From: JBOGIG01 sp050742455
GTDB taxonomy: Bacteria > Actinomycetota > Acidimicrobiia > Acidimicrobiales > JBOGIG01
DNA: 64,000 bases
Assembly (NCBI GenBank): GCA_050742455.1
Contig: JBOGIG010000052.1
Coordinates: forward strand, 23,199-87,198
Direction of reading: 5' to 3'
Of this stretch, positions 43,338 through 52,559 are shown piece by piece (positions within the stretch are counted from its first letter, which is position 1; the number at the start of each line of letters is the position of its first letter). The translations under genes and the position numbers were made by a program. The notes beneath the pieces were generated by a model. That model saw only the letters and a list, made by a program, of their open reading frames with translations. It was not told where the DNA came from and did no database searches.

Positions 43338-44441
43338 CTATACGAAGATGGCCTCCACGAACTCCTCGGGGTCGAAGGCCATGAGGTCGCCAGCTCCCTC
43401 GCCCAGGCCCACAAGCTTTAGTGGCAGGCCGAGTTCGGTCTGGATGGTTAGGGCGATCCCGCCCTTGGCCGTGCCGTCGAGCTTGGTGAGCACGACACCG
43501 GTCACTCCCGCCGCTTCGGTGAACTGGCGAGCCTGGACCAGACCGTTCTGACCGGTGGTGGCATCGATCACCAACAAGACCTCGGTCAGCCGGGCGGGCG
43601 GCCGCTCGGCTACCCGGCGGACCTTGCGCAGTTCCTCCATCAGATTTGTTTTGGTGTGAAGACGTCCTGCCGTGTCGGCCAGGACCAGATCGGTCTTCTG
43701 GGCCACAGCCTTTTCGATGGCGTTGAAGATGACCGACGAGGGGTCAGCACCCTCCGAACCGCGGACCAGTTCGGCGCCGGCGCGTTCAGCCCACAACTCG
43801 AGCTGTTCGCCGGCCGCGGCCCTGAAGGTGTCGCCTGCGGCCATGACCACGCTGTGGCCCTGGCCCATCTGGCTCAATCCCACCTTGCCAATGGTCGTCG
43901 TCTTGCCCACTCCGTTGACCCCGACGAACAGCCACACGTTCGTGACCCCGTCGGCGAAGTTGAGGGTCCGATCGTGCGCTGCCAAGGCGCTCACCATTTC
44001 GGCTTTGAGCCCCTGGAGCAGGGCCTCCGGCGAGGCTATTAGGCCCGAGTCGACTTTGGCACGCAGGACGTCGAGCATGGCGGTGGTCGTGGTGATGCCC
44101 ACATCCGCTCTGATCAGCGCCTCCTCCAGCTCCTCCCAGCTGGCGGCGTCAATACCAGAACGGGCCCGCACTGCGGCGAAGTAGCCCGACACGAGGCTGC
44201 GGGCTCGACCCAGGCGATTTGCCATGGGAATCGGCAGTTGTTCGAGGTCAGCCGGCAGGTCTGGTTCGGTTGGCGCCTCGGCAGCCGGGGAAACCTTGGG
44301 GGCAGGCGGCACTGGCGGTTCGACCCCAGGCCAGGCTGCGTCTGGAGGGGAGCGGCGGCGGCCCCCGAGGGAGATGAAGGCGGTCCCGCCGATCACGGCA
44401 ACAGCCAGGACCACCACAATGACAATCAGAAAAAGGGGCAT
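43338..44441 (-). CDS. ftsY: SRP receptor FtsY with N-terminal membrane anchor
   Basis: FtsY docks SRP at the membrane. The 367-residue protein starts with a transmembrane segment (LFLIVIVVVLAVAVIGG) and a short Pro/Ala/Glu linker, the actinobacterial arrangement. The NG domain carries GVNGVGKTTTIGKV near residue 175, DTAGRLHTKTNLM and TKLDGTAKGG. The C-terminal GEGAGDLMAFDPEEFVEAIF is typical. smc lies immediately upstream, 12 bases away. Confidence 0.96.
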   Translation of the reverse strand: MPLFLIVIVVVLAVAVIGGTAFISLGGRRRSPPDAAWPGVEPPVPPAPKVSPAAEAPTEPDLPADLEQLPIPMANRLGRARSLVSGYFAAVRARSGIDAASWEELEEALIRADVGITTTTAMLDVLRAKVDSGLIASPEALLQGLKAEMVSALAAHDRTLNFADGVTNVWLFVGVNGVGKTTTIGKVGLSQMGQGHSVVMAAGDTFRAAAGEQLELWAERAGAELVRGSEGADPSSVIFNAIEKAVAQKTDLVLADTAGRLHTKTNLMEELRKVRRVAERPPARLTEVLLVIDATTGQNGLVQARQFTEAAGVTGVVLTKLDGTAKGGIALTIQTELGLPLKLVGLGEGAGDLMAFDPEEFVEAIFV

Positions 44442-44453
44442 GGACCAGCCAGA

Positions 44454-47400
44454 TTAGGCGCGGGCCCTGAGGCGCTCGCTCACCACCTTGGACGACTGGC
44501 CGGCTTGCATGCTCACCCCGAGCAGCGAGTCGGCCGCTTCCATCGTGCGCTTCTGGTGGCTGACGATGACCAACTGGGCCTCGGCCCGGAACTCGTCGAT
44601 CAGATCCAAAAAGCGGTGCAGGTTGACGTCGTCGAGTGCCGCCTCCACTTCGTCCATCAGGTAGAACGGCGCCGGCCGGCTGCGGAACACGGCGAACAGG
44701 AAGGCCATGGCCACCAGCGAGCGCTCCCCTCCGGAAAGCAAGGAGAGCTTACGCACGTTCTTGCCCGCGGGCCGGGCGTCCACTTCGATGCCGGTGGTCA
44801 ACAGGCTGTCCGGTTCGGTGAGGCTCAAGCGACCGGTCCCGCCGGGAAACAGGGTGGTGAACAATTTCGAGAAGTTGTCAGCCACATCGGCGTAGGCGGC
44901 GACGAAGACATCCACGATCTCGGCATCGATCGCCTTGATCACCTTGAAAAGCTCCCGGCGCGAGCTGCGCACGTCCTCCAGCTGGGCCTCCAGGAATTTG
45001 TGTCGATCCTCCAGCGCCTCGAGTTCCTCCAGGGCCAGGGGATTGATCGGACCCATCAGGCGCAGCTCGCGCTCAAGATCCCTGGCCCGGGCGGCGACGG
45101 TTTGCCCGGGGGGCAGTTCGGGAACCGGGGCATCCATGGCCGAGGCCGGCTCGCAATCCAGGTCGCGCCGCAGTGCCTCCACCGCGGCCTCGTATCTCAC
45201 CCTGGTCTCGGCTTCCTCGATCTCGCCCCGCTGCACGGCCTGTCGCACCCCCAATAGTTGGCGCTCGGTGTCGGCCCGGGCCGCTCGGAGCTGGTCCAGC
45301 TGGGCGGTAAGGCGCTCAGAGCGCTCGGCGTGGGTTCGTCGTTGCTCGCCCACCCGGGCCAGGGAGGAATCCACGACCGCCATCCGGCTCGCCAGCCATG
45401 TGCTCAGAGCGCTCACCACCGAGATCGAGTGCTCGAGATCGAGGCGACGGACCGAGGCCTGGTCCCGCCGGCTGCGGTTCCGGTCCAGTTGCTCTTCGAC
45501 CTCGTCCCGGCGTTTGGCCAATATGGCCCTGCGCTCCTCGAGACCGGCCGCATTTACCTCGAATTCGCGACGCAGATCGGCCACCGCTCGGGCCCGTTCG
45601 GCCAGCCGCTGGCGGGCATCCCGGGCCTGGGCCCGGCGCTCTATCACCTGGGCCTCGTGTGCCTCGAGATCGGGCAGGATCTCCTTGAGTTCATGCAGTT
45701 TGGAGGTGTCCCGGTGCAAGGTCTCGGCCAGTTCGCCTTGCTCGGCCTGGACCTGTCCGAGCTGGTCGGCGTACTCGCTGCTTTCCGGCTCGTGGCGCTG
45801 GAGAGCAAACGAAGCCGCTTGAATACGGGCCTGGCCTCGCACCAGGAGCTGGGTTGCGTCTGCGACCGATGCGGCCAACCGGTCTACCTCTGCGTCCGCC
45901 TCCCCCGATCTCCTCGAAGCCTCCTCGACGATCGTGCGAGCGCCCGCAATGGCATTGCGGGCCTCTTCCAATGCCGCCCCGGTGGCACCGACGCCGGGTC
46001 CACCGATTCGCCACGACCAAGTAGAGATGCGGTCGCCGGCCTTGGTCACTACGACCAGCCAGGGTCGGCTCAGGTGGGCATCCACGGCCTCGGCCCACCC
46101 CCCGCTCACCACGACCGCCCGGGACAAGATCCGATCGAGTATTCCATCCACGCCCGGATGAACGGACCGCACATGCGCTCGCACCGGCTCGGCGTCGGGT
46201 CCGACTTCGACATCATGACCTGAGGCGTTTGAGCCGAGGTCGGAGCCCGAAGCGGCTCCGCCCGACCCGGGATCAGGAGTTCCCGCGTCGACGGCCAGGA
46301 TCGAGCCGGGCTCTCGACTCGAGGCCAGGTGGGCCAGGGCCAGACGGGCCGCCTCCCGATCGGGCAGGACCACCGCACCGGCCGACTCCCCGATGGCTGC
46401 CTCAAAGGCGGCCTCGAAGCCATCGTCGACCACCACTAGCTCGGCCAGGGTGCCCATCACCTCCGCCACGCCAACCAGGCTCGCTACGCCCGCCCGGTGG
46501 CGTGCTTGATCCAGGGCCAGAGCCAGAGCTTCGGCTCTGGCCTCCCAGCGGTGTGAATCGGCCTCGGCCATGCGCAATTGAGCCCGCGCAGTGTCGGCCT
46601 TGGACCGGGCCTGATCCAAGTGATCCCGGTCCTGGTCGGCCCGGGCCGACAGCTCGATGTGGCTCTCCTCGGCTGCGGCCACTTCCTCACCCGCAGCCAA
46701 AGCTCCTTGCACCGCGGCGGCGTAACGCTTGGTCATCTCCACGTTGCGGGCAGAGAGTCGTTGGGCAACGGCCTCATCCCGGGCCAAGCTCTGGATCAAC
46801 CCGGCCACCTCGGTCCGCACCTGTACCACATCGGGACGCCCGGGTCCTCCCTCAGGCATTGCGTCGCCTGCCGGCCCGACGAAATCCTCCAGGGCATCGT
46901 TGACACCGCCCTGGTCTGCCTCCAGTGCAGCCTCGGCCCGTTCCAGTTCCTGCGCCCGGCCCAAGAGGCCCCTGGCCTGTGCCTCGGTGGCCTCAATCCC
47001 CGTCGCCAGCTTGGCCGACTCCGCTTCCAGGGCTGAGATGAGATCGTCGTCCACCGAGGTACCCGACATGGCCACCAGTGAACGACGCCGCTCGGCCAGC
47101 ACCTCGGCCACGCCACGCCCTCTTTCGGCCAGGCTCGACAGGCGCCCGAGCGTCATGGTCACCCCGTCATCGTGGGTGCCGGAGAGCTCGGCCTCGGATT
47201 CGACTATCCGCTGATCGAAGTCGGCCAGGGCCTCCGACAGGTCGTCGGAGCGATGGGCCAGCGAGACGGTGGCGTCGGTGTTCGCCTGTCGCCGGCGGGT
47301 CAGGACAACCAGCTCCCGCCCGGCCAGGTGCAAACGCAGGCCATGCAGCTCGCGGGCCAGCCCGTCGTGGCGGCGGACAGCGTCGGCCTGGCGTTCGAGA

Positions 47401-48011
47401 GGTCGGATCTGCCTGCGGACCTCGCGCAACAGATCGCCCAGGCGAACAAGGTTGTTCTCCGTCGAGTCCAACCGCCGCTCGGCCTTCTCCCGACGCCGTC
47501 GATACTTCAAGACGCCCGCTGCCTCTTCGATCAGCAGGCGGCGATCCTCGGGGCGGGCGTTCAGAATTCCGTCGAGCTGGCCCTGGCTGACGATCACGTG
47601 CTGCTGGCGTCCCACTCCGGAATCCGACAGCATCTCTTGGACGTCCAACAAACGGCACGGTGCGCCGTTGATGGCGTATTCGCTTTCTCCCGAGCGGAAC
47701 AGGGTTCGAGTCAGGCTGACCTCGTTCAAGTCAACAGCCAGGAGCCCCGAGGTGTTGTCGATGGTCAGAGAAACTTCGGCCCGCCCGAGCGCCGGACGCT
47801 TGCCCGTACCGGCAAAGATCACGTCATCCATCTTGGTGGACCGCAGGGTGCGGGGACCCTGGGCCCCCAGTACCCAGGCCACGGCGTCCACCACGTTGGA
47901 CTTGCCGCTCCCGTTCGGCCCCACGACCACGGTCACCCCCGGCTCGAACTCCAAGGTGGTGGTCTCGGCGAAGGACTTGAAGCCCTTCATGGTGAGCGAC
48001 TTCAGGAACAC
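44454..48011 (-). CDS. smc: Chromosome segregation ATPase SMC
   Basis: SMC compacts and segregates chromosomes with ScpA and ScpB. The 1185-residue protein has Walker A GPNGSGKSN (31-39), the Q-loop SQGQLDGIL, two long coiled coils, and a hinge at about residues 500-650 with an Asp/Gly/Pro-rich insert. The C-terminal signature LLSGGERSLVAMAFLFA and Walker B FYLMDEVEAALDD follow. The start is GTG at 48011. mutM lies upstream and ftsY downstream, the usual rnc-smc-ftsY-ffh neighbourhood. Confidence 0.97.
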   Translation of the reverse strand: MFLKSLTMKGFKSFAETTTLEFEPGVTVVVGPNGSGKSNVVDAVAWVLGAQGPRTLRSTKMDDVIFAGTGKRPALGRAEVSLTIDNTSGLLAVDLNEVSLTRTLFRSGESEYAINGAPCRLLDVQEMLSDSGVGRQQHVIVSQGQLDGILNARPEDRRLLIEEAAGVLKYRRRREKAERRLDSTENNLVRLGDLLREVRRQIRPLERQADAVRRHDGLARELHGLRLHLAGRELVVLTRRRQANTDATVSLAHRSDDLSEALADFDQRIVESEAELSGTHDDGVTMTLGRLSSLAERGRGVAEVLAERRRSLVAMSGTSVDDDLISALEAESAKLATGIEATEAQARGLLGRAQELERAEAALEADQGGVNDALEDFVGPAGDAMPEGGPGRPDVVQVRTEVAGLIQSLARDEAVAQRLSARNVEMTKRYAAAVQGALAAGEEVAAAEESHIELSARADQDRDHLDQARSKADTARAQLRMAEADSHRWEARAEALALALDQARHRAGVASLVGVAEVMGTLAELVVVDDGFEAAFEAAIGESAGAVVLPDREAARLALAHLASSREPGSILAVDAGTPDPGSGGAASGSDLGSNASGHDVEVGPDAEPVRAHVRSVHPGVDGILDRILSRAVVVSGGWAEAVDAHLSRPWLVVVTKAGDRISTWSWRIGGPGVGATGAALEEARNAIAGARTIVEEASRRSGEADAEVDRLAASVADATQLLVRGQARIQAASFALQRHEPESSEYADQLGQVQAEQGELAETLHRDTSKLHELKEILPDLEAHEAQVIERRAQARDARQRLAERARAVADLRREFEVNAAGLEERRAILAKRRDEVEEQLDRNRSRRDQASVRRLDLEHSISVVSALSTWLASRMAVVDSSLARVGEQRRTHAERSERLTAQLDQLRAARADTERQLLGVRQAVQRGEIEEAETRVRYEAAVEALRRDLDCEPASAMDAPVPELPPGQTVAARARDLERELRLMGPINPLALEELEALEDRHKFLEAQLEDVRSSRRELFKVIKAIDAEIVDVFVAAYADVADNFSKLFTTLFPGGTGRLSLTEPDSLLTTGIEVDARPAGKNVRKLSLLSGGERSLVAMAFLFAVFRSRPAPFYLMDEVEAALDDVNLHRFLDLIDEFRAEAQLVIVSHQKRTMEAADSLLGVSMQAGQSSKVVSERLRARA

Positions 48012-48032
48012 TGCCGCCTCAAACTAGCCGGG

Positions 48033-48872
48033 CTATACCTGGCACTGGGGGCACAAGTAGGTCGACCGGCCGTTAGTCTTGACCCGAACCACCTTGCTCC
48101 GGCACCGTCGGCAGGCTTTACCCTCCTGGTTGTATACTTTGTGCTCCTTTTGATAGGAGCCCAAAGACCCGGCCAGGTCACGGTACTGTTCGTCGCCCAG
48201 CGATGAGCCCCGGTGCTTGATGGCGTCCTGGAGCGTCTCGACCATCGAGCGGTAAAGGCGGCGGATCTCCTGGGACGAAAGAGTCTCCGAGCTGCGGTCG
48301 TAGCGCAACCCGGCGGCAAAGAGGACCTCGTCGGCGTATATGTTCCCGATCCCGGCCACGAATCGCTGGTCCATCAGAAGCGTCTTGAGCTTGGCCCGGC
48401 GGGCCAGGAGCTTCTCGCCAAACGTGGTCCAACTCATGACGTCATCGACGGGGTCGAATCCCAGGTGGGCCAGCTCGGGAATGCTTTCCTCCAGGCCCGC
48501 TGCCCCGGCTACGAACATCTCACCGAAGGTCCGGGGATCGATGAACCGGACTTGGCCGCCCTGGGTGAAGGTGATGCACACGTGGGTGTGCTTCGCCATG
48601 GCCTCCTTGGGACCCTTGGCCCGAAGGATCTGCCCGCTCATGCCCAGGTGGATCACCAGTACGTCGTCGCCGTCCAGGCCGACCACTATGTACTTTCCCC
48701 TCCGGGACACCGAAGTGATCTTGTGGCCCTCGAGACGGCTCACGAAGTCGCCAGGGTCGCGGTGGCGACGCACGGAACGGGCGCCAATAACTTCGACAGC
48801 CTTGACCCGCTTGCCGAGCGCCAGCTTTTCAAGGTCGCGGCGGATCGTCTCCACCTCGGGCAGCTCAGGCAT
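48033..48872 (-). CDS. mutM: Formamidopyrimidine-DNA glycosylase
   Basis: MutM excises 8-oxoguanine. The N-terminus is PELPEVETIRRDL after Met1, giving the catalytic Pro2 and Glu3. A helix-two-turn-helix region and a C-terminal zinc finger follow (CRRCRSKVVRVK, then CPQC). The length of 279 is standard. It overlaps the rnc stop by 8 bases. mutM-rnc adjacency is common in actinobacteria. Confidence 0.97.
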   Translation of the reverse strand: MPELPEVETIRRDLEKLALGKRVKAVEVIGARSVRRHRDPGDFVSRLEGHKITSVSRRGKYIVVGLDGDDVLVIHLGMSGQILRAKGPKEAMAKHTHVCITFTQGGQVRFIDPRTFGEMFVAGAAGLEESIPELAHLGFDPVDDVMSWTTFGEKLLARRAKLKTLLMDQRFVAGIGNIYADEVLFAAGLRYDRSSETLSSQEIRRLYRSMVETLQDAIKHRGSSLGDEQYRDLAGSLGSYQKEHKVYNQEGKACRRCRSKVVRVKTNGRSTYLCPQCQV

Positions 48873-49650
48873 CAGGGTTCCCCTCGGAATAGGTGTTTCC
48901 CGTCGGATGATCCCTCAAGACCGAGACGGGATCCGACGAATCCTCGACTCGGTTGGTCAGCGACCAGGCCTCTCGGGCGGCGGCCTGTTCGGCCTGCTTC
49001 TTGGACCGCCCCTCGCCCCGACCCAACCGGTGGCCACCAACCGACACCGAGGCGAAGAACCGTTTGGCGTGATCGGGGCCCTCGTCACGGATCTCGTAGA
49101 GGGGCTGGTCTTCACCGAGACGGGCCAACAGTTCCTGCAGGCGGGTCTTGTAATCCTGGCCTCCCGGTCCCGATGCCGCCTCGGTGATGAGGTCGCCGAC
49201 GAAGGCCATGACCAGCTGGGCTGCCGCCGGCCAGCCTCCGTCGAGGTACACGGCCCCTATGAGCGCCTCAACGGCGTCAGCCAGGATCGAGGGCTTTTCC
49301 CGTCCCCCGGAAGAATCTTCGCCGCGCCCCAGCAGAACAGCCGAACCCAGGTCCAACGATGAACCGACCTCGGCCAGGACCGAGGCATTGACCACCGAGG
49401 CACGAAGCTTGGCCAACTCCCCCTCGGCCAGGTTGGGATAGGTGTTGAAGATGTAATCGGTGACCACCAGGCCGAGGACGGCGTCGCCGAGGAACTCAAG
49501 TCGCTCGTTGGAATCCTGGCCCGGGCACTCGGCGCACCAGGACCGGTGGGCCAGGGCCCGGGTGAGGAGCTCGGGCGTGGCGAAACAATGGCCCAGGCGC
49601 TCAGCCAGGGCCAGGATCTGATCGCTACGGAGGTCGGCGGGCGCAGCCAG
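48865..49650 (-). CDS. rnc: Ribonuclease III, no standard start codon
   Basis: RNase III cuts double-stranded RNA in rRNA and mRNA processing. The signature NERLEFLGDAVLG is at residues 48-60 when counted from a CTG at 49650, and a dsRNA-binding domain (YKTRLQELLARLG, then GRSKKQAEQAAAREAW) lies at the C-terminus. The conserved N-terminal helix (ALAERLGHCFATPELLTRALAHR) is fully encoded. Yet from the acpP TAG (49668-49666, same frame) to the signature there is no ATG, GTG or TTG. The first GTG lies after the signature and would destroy the enzyme. CTG at 49650 gives 261 residues; CTG at 49614 or GTC at 49665 are alternatives. The protein is certain; the start is not. Confidence 0.92.
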   Translation of the reverse strand: MAAPADLRSDQILALAERLGHCFATPELLTRALAHRSWCAECPGQDSNERLEFLGDAVLGLVVTDYIFNTYPNLAEGELAKLRASVVNASVLAEVGSSLDLGSAVLLGRGEDSSGGREKPSILADAVEALIGAVYLDGGWPAAAQLVMAFVGDLITEAASGPGGQDYKTRLQELLARLGEDQPLYEIRDEGPDHAKRFFASVSVGGHRLGRGEGRSKKQAEQAAAREAWSLTNRVEDSSDPVSVLRDHPTGNTYSEGNPDA

Positions 49651-49665
49651 GACGGTCGGCTCGAC

Positions 49666-49932
49666 CTAGGAGGAAGCTTCGAGCTTGGCCAGGACGTAAT
49701 CGACGGCATCGCGCACCGTTCGGAGGTCCTCGAGATCCTCATCATCGATCCGGAAACCCACGGACCGCTCGCCCAACTCCTCTTCGAGACCCTCTACCAA
49801 TTCGATCAGGGCCAGAGAATCGGCGTTGAGGTCATCGGAAAACGACGAGCCCTCGGATATTCCGGTGGGGTCGATCTCAAGGATGTCACCGAGTTGCTCT
49901 CGTATGAGCTCGAGAACGGCCGCACGATCCAT
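49666..49932 (-). CDS. acpP: Acyl carrier protein
   Basis: ACP carries growing acyl chains on a phosphopantetheine arm. The 88-residue product starts MDRAAVLELIREQLGD at 49932, with GAAGGG-type sequence upstream. The attachment serine is Ser39 in LNADSLALIELV. The protein is strongly acidic, as expected. It lies directly before rnc in the same frame, with plsX upstream across a 180-base gap that holds no gene but has TATGAT and TATTTT patches on the minus strand as possible -10 elements. The plsX-acpP-rnc order is a known arrangement. Confidence 0.95.
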   Translation of the reverse strand: MDRAAVLELIREQLGDILEIDPTGISEGSSFSDDLNADSLALIELVEGLEEELGERSVGFRIDDEDLEDLRTVRDAVDYVLAKLEASS

Positions 49933-50112
49933 CGGGCCCTTCTCCACATGGGTTTCAGCTGGCAAAATAGCTCCTGGATTCGACTGTGTCTCGGGATCAT
50001 AGCTCTTGGACCAGCCGGTCCGACCCAGCGGCCTCGTACCACCCGTTCCGATCCCACCCCGGCCGGTCGATTGCAGCCGGTCAGGCCCCGATCGCCGTGT
50101 CCCACCTGGGGT

Positions 50113-51081
50113 TCACTTGGCCACCGCCTCGGCCAGGTGGCCGATCAGATCCGAGCGGGTCATGTCGTGGGCCACTCGCACGGCGTTGACGACGGCCCGG
50201 GCAGAGGAGGACCCGTGGCTGATGATGCAAACTCCCTTGACCCCCAACAACAGGGCGCCCCCGGTTGATTCCGGGTCCAATTCCTCGGCCAGGGGGATGA
50301 GGGCGGGCATCAGTGCAGCCGAGGCCTCCTCGGCCTGGGCACTGGAGGAGAACACCCCGGCCAAGGTCCCCATGAAGAACTTGAGGGCGCCTTCCATGGC
50401 CTTGAGGGCCACGTTGCCGGTGAAGCCGTCGGTGACCACCACATCTACGTCGTCCGACAGTATGTCCCGACCCTCTACGTTGCCGATGAAGTTGACGCCA
50501 ACCCCTGCGGCCAGCAGCTTGTGAACGTCCTTAACCAAGGAACTGCCCTTGGTGGGCTCCTCCCCGATGGACAACAGGCCGACCCGGGGCATTTCGATCC
50601 CGTAGCGCTGGTGGGAATAGACCGAGCCCATCTGGGCGAACTGAACCAGCCACTCGGGCTGGCAATCGGCATTGGCCCCGGCGTCGAGCATCACCGTCGG
50701 CGTGGCGCCCGGGACCGGAATAGGGGTGGCGATGGCCGGTCGGGCCACTCCCGGGAGTCGCCCGAGGCGGAACAAGGCACACGCCATGGCCGCCCCGGTG
50801 TTGCCGGCCGAGATCATGGCGCAAGCCCGCCCGTCGCGCACGGCCTCGGCGGCACGCACCAGGGACGAGTCCTTCTTGCGCCGGGCCGCCTGAGCGGCGT
50901 CCTCGTCCATGGCGATGACCTCGCTGGCCTCGATGACCTCCAGGCCCTCGACATCGCCCATCTCGTCCGACCGACCAACAAGAACCACGCCATAACCGGC
51001 CTCGACCGCCTGGCGGGCCCCGGCCACTATCTCGGCTGGGGCCTTGTCGCCACCCATGGCGTCCAGGGCTACCGGCAGCAC
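50113..51081 (-). CDS. plsX: Phosphate acyltransferase PlsX
   Basis: PlsX makes acyl-phosphate from acyl-ACP for phosphatidic acid synthesis. The product starts at GTG 51081 (VLPVALDAMGGDKAP) and is 322 residues, close to the family norm. Other blocks are SAGNTGAAMACALFRLG, DAGANADCQPEWLVQFA and FTGNVALKAMEG. Upstream starts would overlap rpmF. The rpmF-plsX-acpP-rnc run links ribosome and lipid supply. Confidence 0.95.
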   Translation of the reverse strand: MLPVALDAMGGDKAPAEIVAGARQAVEAGYGVVLVGRSDEMGDVEGLEVIEASEVIAMDEDAAQAARRKKDSSLVRAAEAVRDGRACAMISAGNTGAAMACALFRLGRLPGVARPAIATPIPVPGATPTVMLDAGANADCQPEWLVQFAQMGSVYSHQRYGIEMPRVGLLSIGEEPTKGSSLVKDVHKLLAAGVGVNFIGNVEGRDILSDDVDVVVTDGFTGNVALKAMEGALKFFMGTLAGVFSSSAQAEEASAALMPALIPLAEELDPESTGGALLLGVKGVCIISHGSSSARAVVNAVRVAHDMTRSDLIGHLAEAVAK

Positions 51082-51118
51082 GCCGACTCGCTGGCCTTGA
51101 TAACCGACCGGGGAGGAA

Positions 51119-51298
51119 TCAGTCGACTTCGATGGCTTGGCGGCCGGCGTACCAGCCGCAATTCCCGCATACGACATGGGGAACCTTGGTGTGGCGGCAC
51201 TGGGGGCACAAGCTGCGGGCCGGCTCCGAAAGGGTCCAGGCCGAGGCGCGCCGACTCCGGCTCTTAGCCTTGGAAGTCTTTTTCTTGGGTACGGCCAT
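51119..51298 (-). CDS. rpmF: 50S ribosomal protein L32 (zinc type)
   Basis: The 59-residue L32 starts MAVPKKKTSKAKSRSRR. Cys31, Cys34, Cys44 and Cys47 form the zinc ribbon (CPQC, CGNC), so this is the zinc-containing form and not the Zur-controlled paralogue. An upstream reading (starting 51397) runs through a 21-base repeat and was rejected. yceD lies upstream and plsX downstream, the common order. Confidence 0.96.
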   Translation of the reverse strand: MAVPKKKTSKAKSRSRRASAWTLSEPARSLCPQCRHTKVPHVVCGNCGWYAGRQAIEVD

Positions 51299-51327
51299 GA
51301 TGGTGTCGTCTCTCGTTTCGGGGGCCC

Positions 51328-51369
51328 TGGGCATCTGGGGCCACTGGCTGGGCATCTGGGGCCACTGGC
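51328..51369. repeat. 21-base tandem repeat between yceD and rpmF
   Basis: Two perfect copies (51328-51348 and 51349-51369, starting TGGGCATCTGGGGCCACTGG) and a short partial lie in the 148-base yceD-rpmF gap. No gene was seen there. Confidence 0.94.
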
Positions 51370-51446
51370 TGGGCCTCAGGCCGGTCGGATGGGACAAGCT
51401 GTCGGATCAAACAGACTAATGCTATTGGCGGTGGTCCTCTCGCCCT

Positions 51447-51956
51447 TCAGGTCCTGTCCCGGAGCTCATCCAGGACCGACCACCTGGGATCGGGAAAATC
51501 GGTTCCGCACCGACAGTCCGACTGGTTGCGATCGGCGCCGCACACTGGGCAAAGGCCAGCGCAATTCTGGTCACAAACCGGGGCGATGGGCAATTCCAAC
51601 AGGATGGCGTCCCGGGCCATAGGCGCCAGGTCGATGTGGTCCCCGGTCAGGGCATAGCTGAGTTCGGGGTCGCCTCCGGGTTCGTAGAGCTCTTGGATCC
51701 CGATGACCATATGGCCACCGGCGGGGGCCAGGCAACGACGACAATCGCCGGTCCACGATGCTTCGACCCGGCCCCGAGCCAAGATGGCGCCGTGAACCGA
51801 CTCCAAGCGAACGTCCACGACAACCTCTCCCGGCTCGGGCACCTGGGCCGAGGAAATAGCCAGGCCACCGAGGGGGCCCTCGCGGCGAACGTCAACCCAC
51901 GTGCCCGGATTGCGGCGCAATTTGAGGACATCGACGGTGAACGGATGGGAGGCCAA
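51447..51956 (-). CDS. yceD: YceD / DUF177 family protein
   Basis: The 169-residue protein has the DUF177 pattern, with WTGDCRRCLAPAGG in the middle and a C-terminal Cys-rich block (CDQNCAGLCPVCG, then CRC). The family sits before rpmF in most bacteria and has been linked to rRNA levels in plants and bacteria. The start is TTG at 51956 with AGGAG about 6 bases upstream, so TTG is well supported here. sepIVA ends 9 bases before. Confidence 0.92.
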   Translation of the reverse strand: MASHPFTVDVLKLRRNPGTWVDVRREGPLGGLAISSAQVPEPGEVVVDVRLESVHGAILARGRVEASWTGDCRRCLAPAGGHMVIGIQELYEPGGDPELSYALTGDHIDLAPMARDAILLELPIAPVCDQNCAGLCPVCGADRNQSDCRCGTDFPDPRWSVLDELRDRT

Positions 51957-51965
51957 CGAGGACTC

Positions 51966-52559
51966 CTAGGGCTCCAATTGGTCCTGGTCGAAAAAGGCGT
52001 CGTCTTCCGCGACGGGTGATGACGACAGGCCCGGACCGGCCGTTGTCCCCGGCAGTCCCACTCCCAAGCCCTCAGAGTCCACCATGGCAGGCGTGGAGCT
52101 GAGCTTGATTCGACCGGCCTGGACCGAACGCATGGTGCGCTCCAAGGCGATTTCGAATGCCGCCAGCTTCTGGTCGCAGAAGTCCTCGGCTTCGTGCTGG
52201 AGGCGTCGCCCCTCGGCTCTGGCCTCCTCAACCGTAGCCGCCGCCGAGTTCTGGGCCTGGCGAACGATCTCGGTGCGTTGAACCATTCGCTCGGCCCGAA
52301 CCCGGGCCGACTCCAAGATGCCATCGGCCTCCCGACGTGTCTTGGCCAAGAATTCCTCACGTTCGCGCAGCATCCAGCGGGCCTGGCGCAGGTCGTCGGG
52401 AAGACGTTCGATGGCGTCCTCCAGCAACTCGACCACCTCGTCCTTGCTGATCAGAACCGAGGCCGACAGGGGCATCGACTTGGCGTTGTCGATGATGTCG
52501 ACCACCCGGCGCATCAAGGCCTCTGAGTCGGGTTGCTCGGTCGGCTCGTGGATGGTCAA
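51966..52559 (-). CDS. sepIVA: SepIVA-like DivIVA-domain cell-division protein
   Basis: The 197-residue protein has a globular N-terminus (LMRRVVDIIDNAKSMPLSAS, KDEVVELLEDAIERLP) followed by a long charged coiled coil (READGILESARVRAERMVQR). The tail is variable and acidic. This matches mycobacterial SepIVA (Rv2927c type), which affects septation and membrane domains and has the same neighbours (yceD, rnc, mutM, coaD). The TTG start overlaps the coaD TGA as TTGA. The family call is good; the role is by analogy. Confidence 0.85.
   Translation of the reverse strand: MTIHEPTEQPDSEALMRRVVDIIDNAKSMPLSASVLISKDEVVELLEDAIERLPDDLRQARWMLREREEFLAKTRREADGILESARVRAERMVQRTEIVRQAQNSAAATVEEARAEGRRLQHEAEDFCDQKLAAFEIALERTMRSVQAGRIKLSSTPAMVDSEGLGVGLPGTTAGPGLSSSPVAEDDAFFDQDQLEP

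Noticed and set aside
44238..48206. Several plus-strand open frames of 150-350 residues opposite ftsY and smc
   Set aside because: They are shadows of smc and ftsY; composition is Arg/Pro/Gly-rich without motifs.
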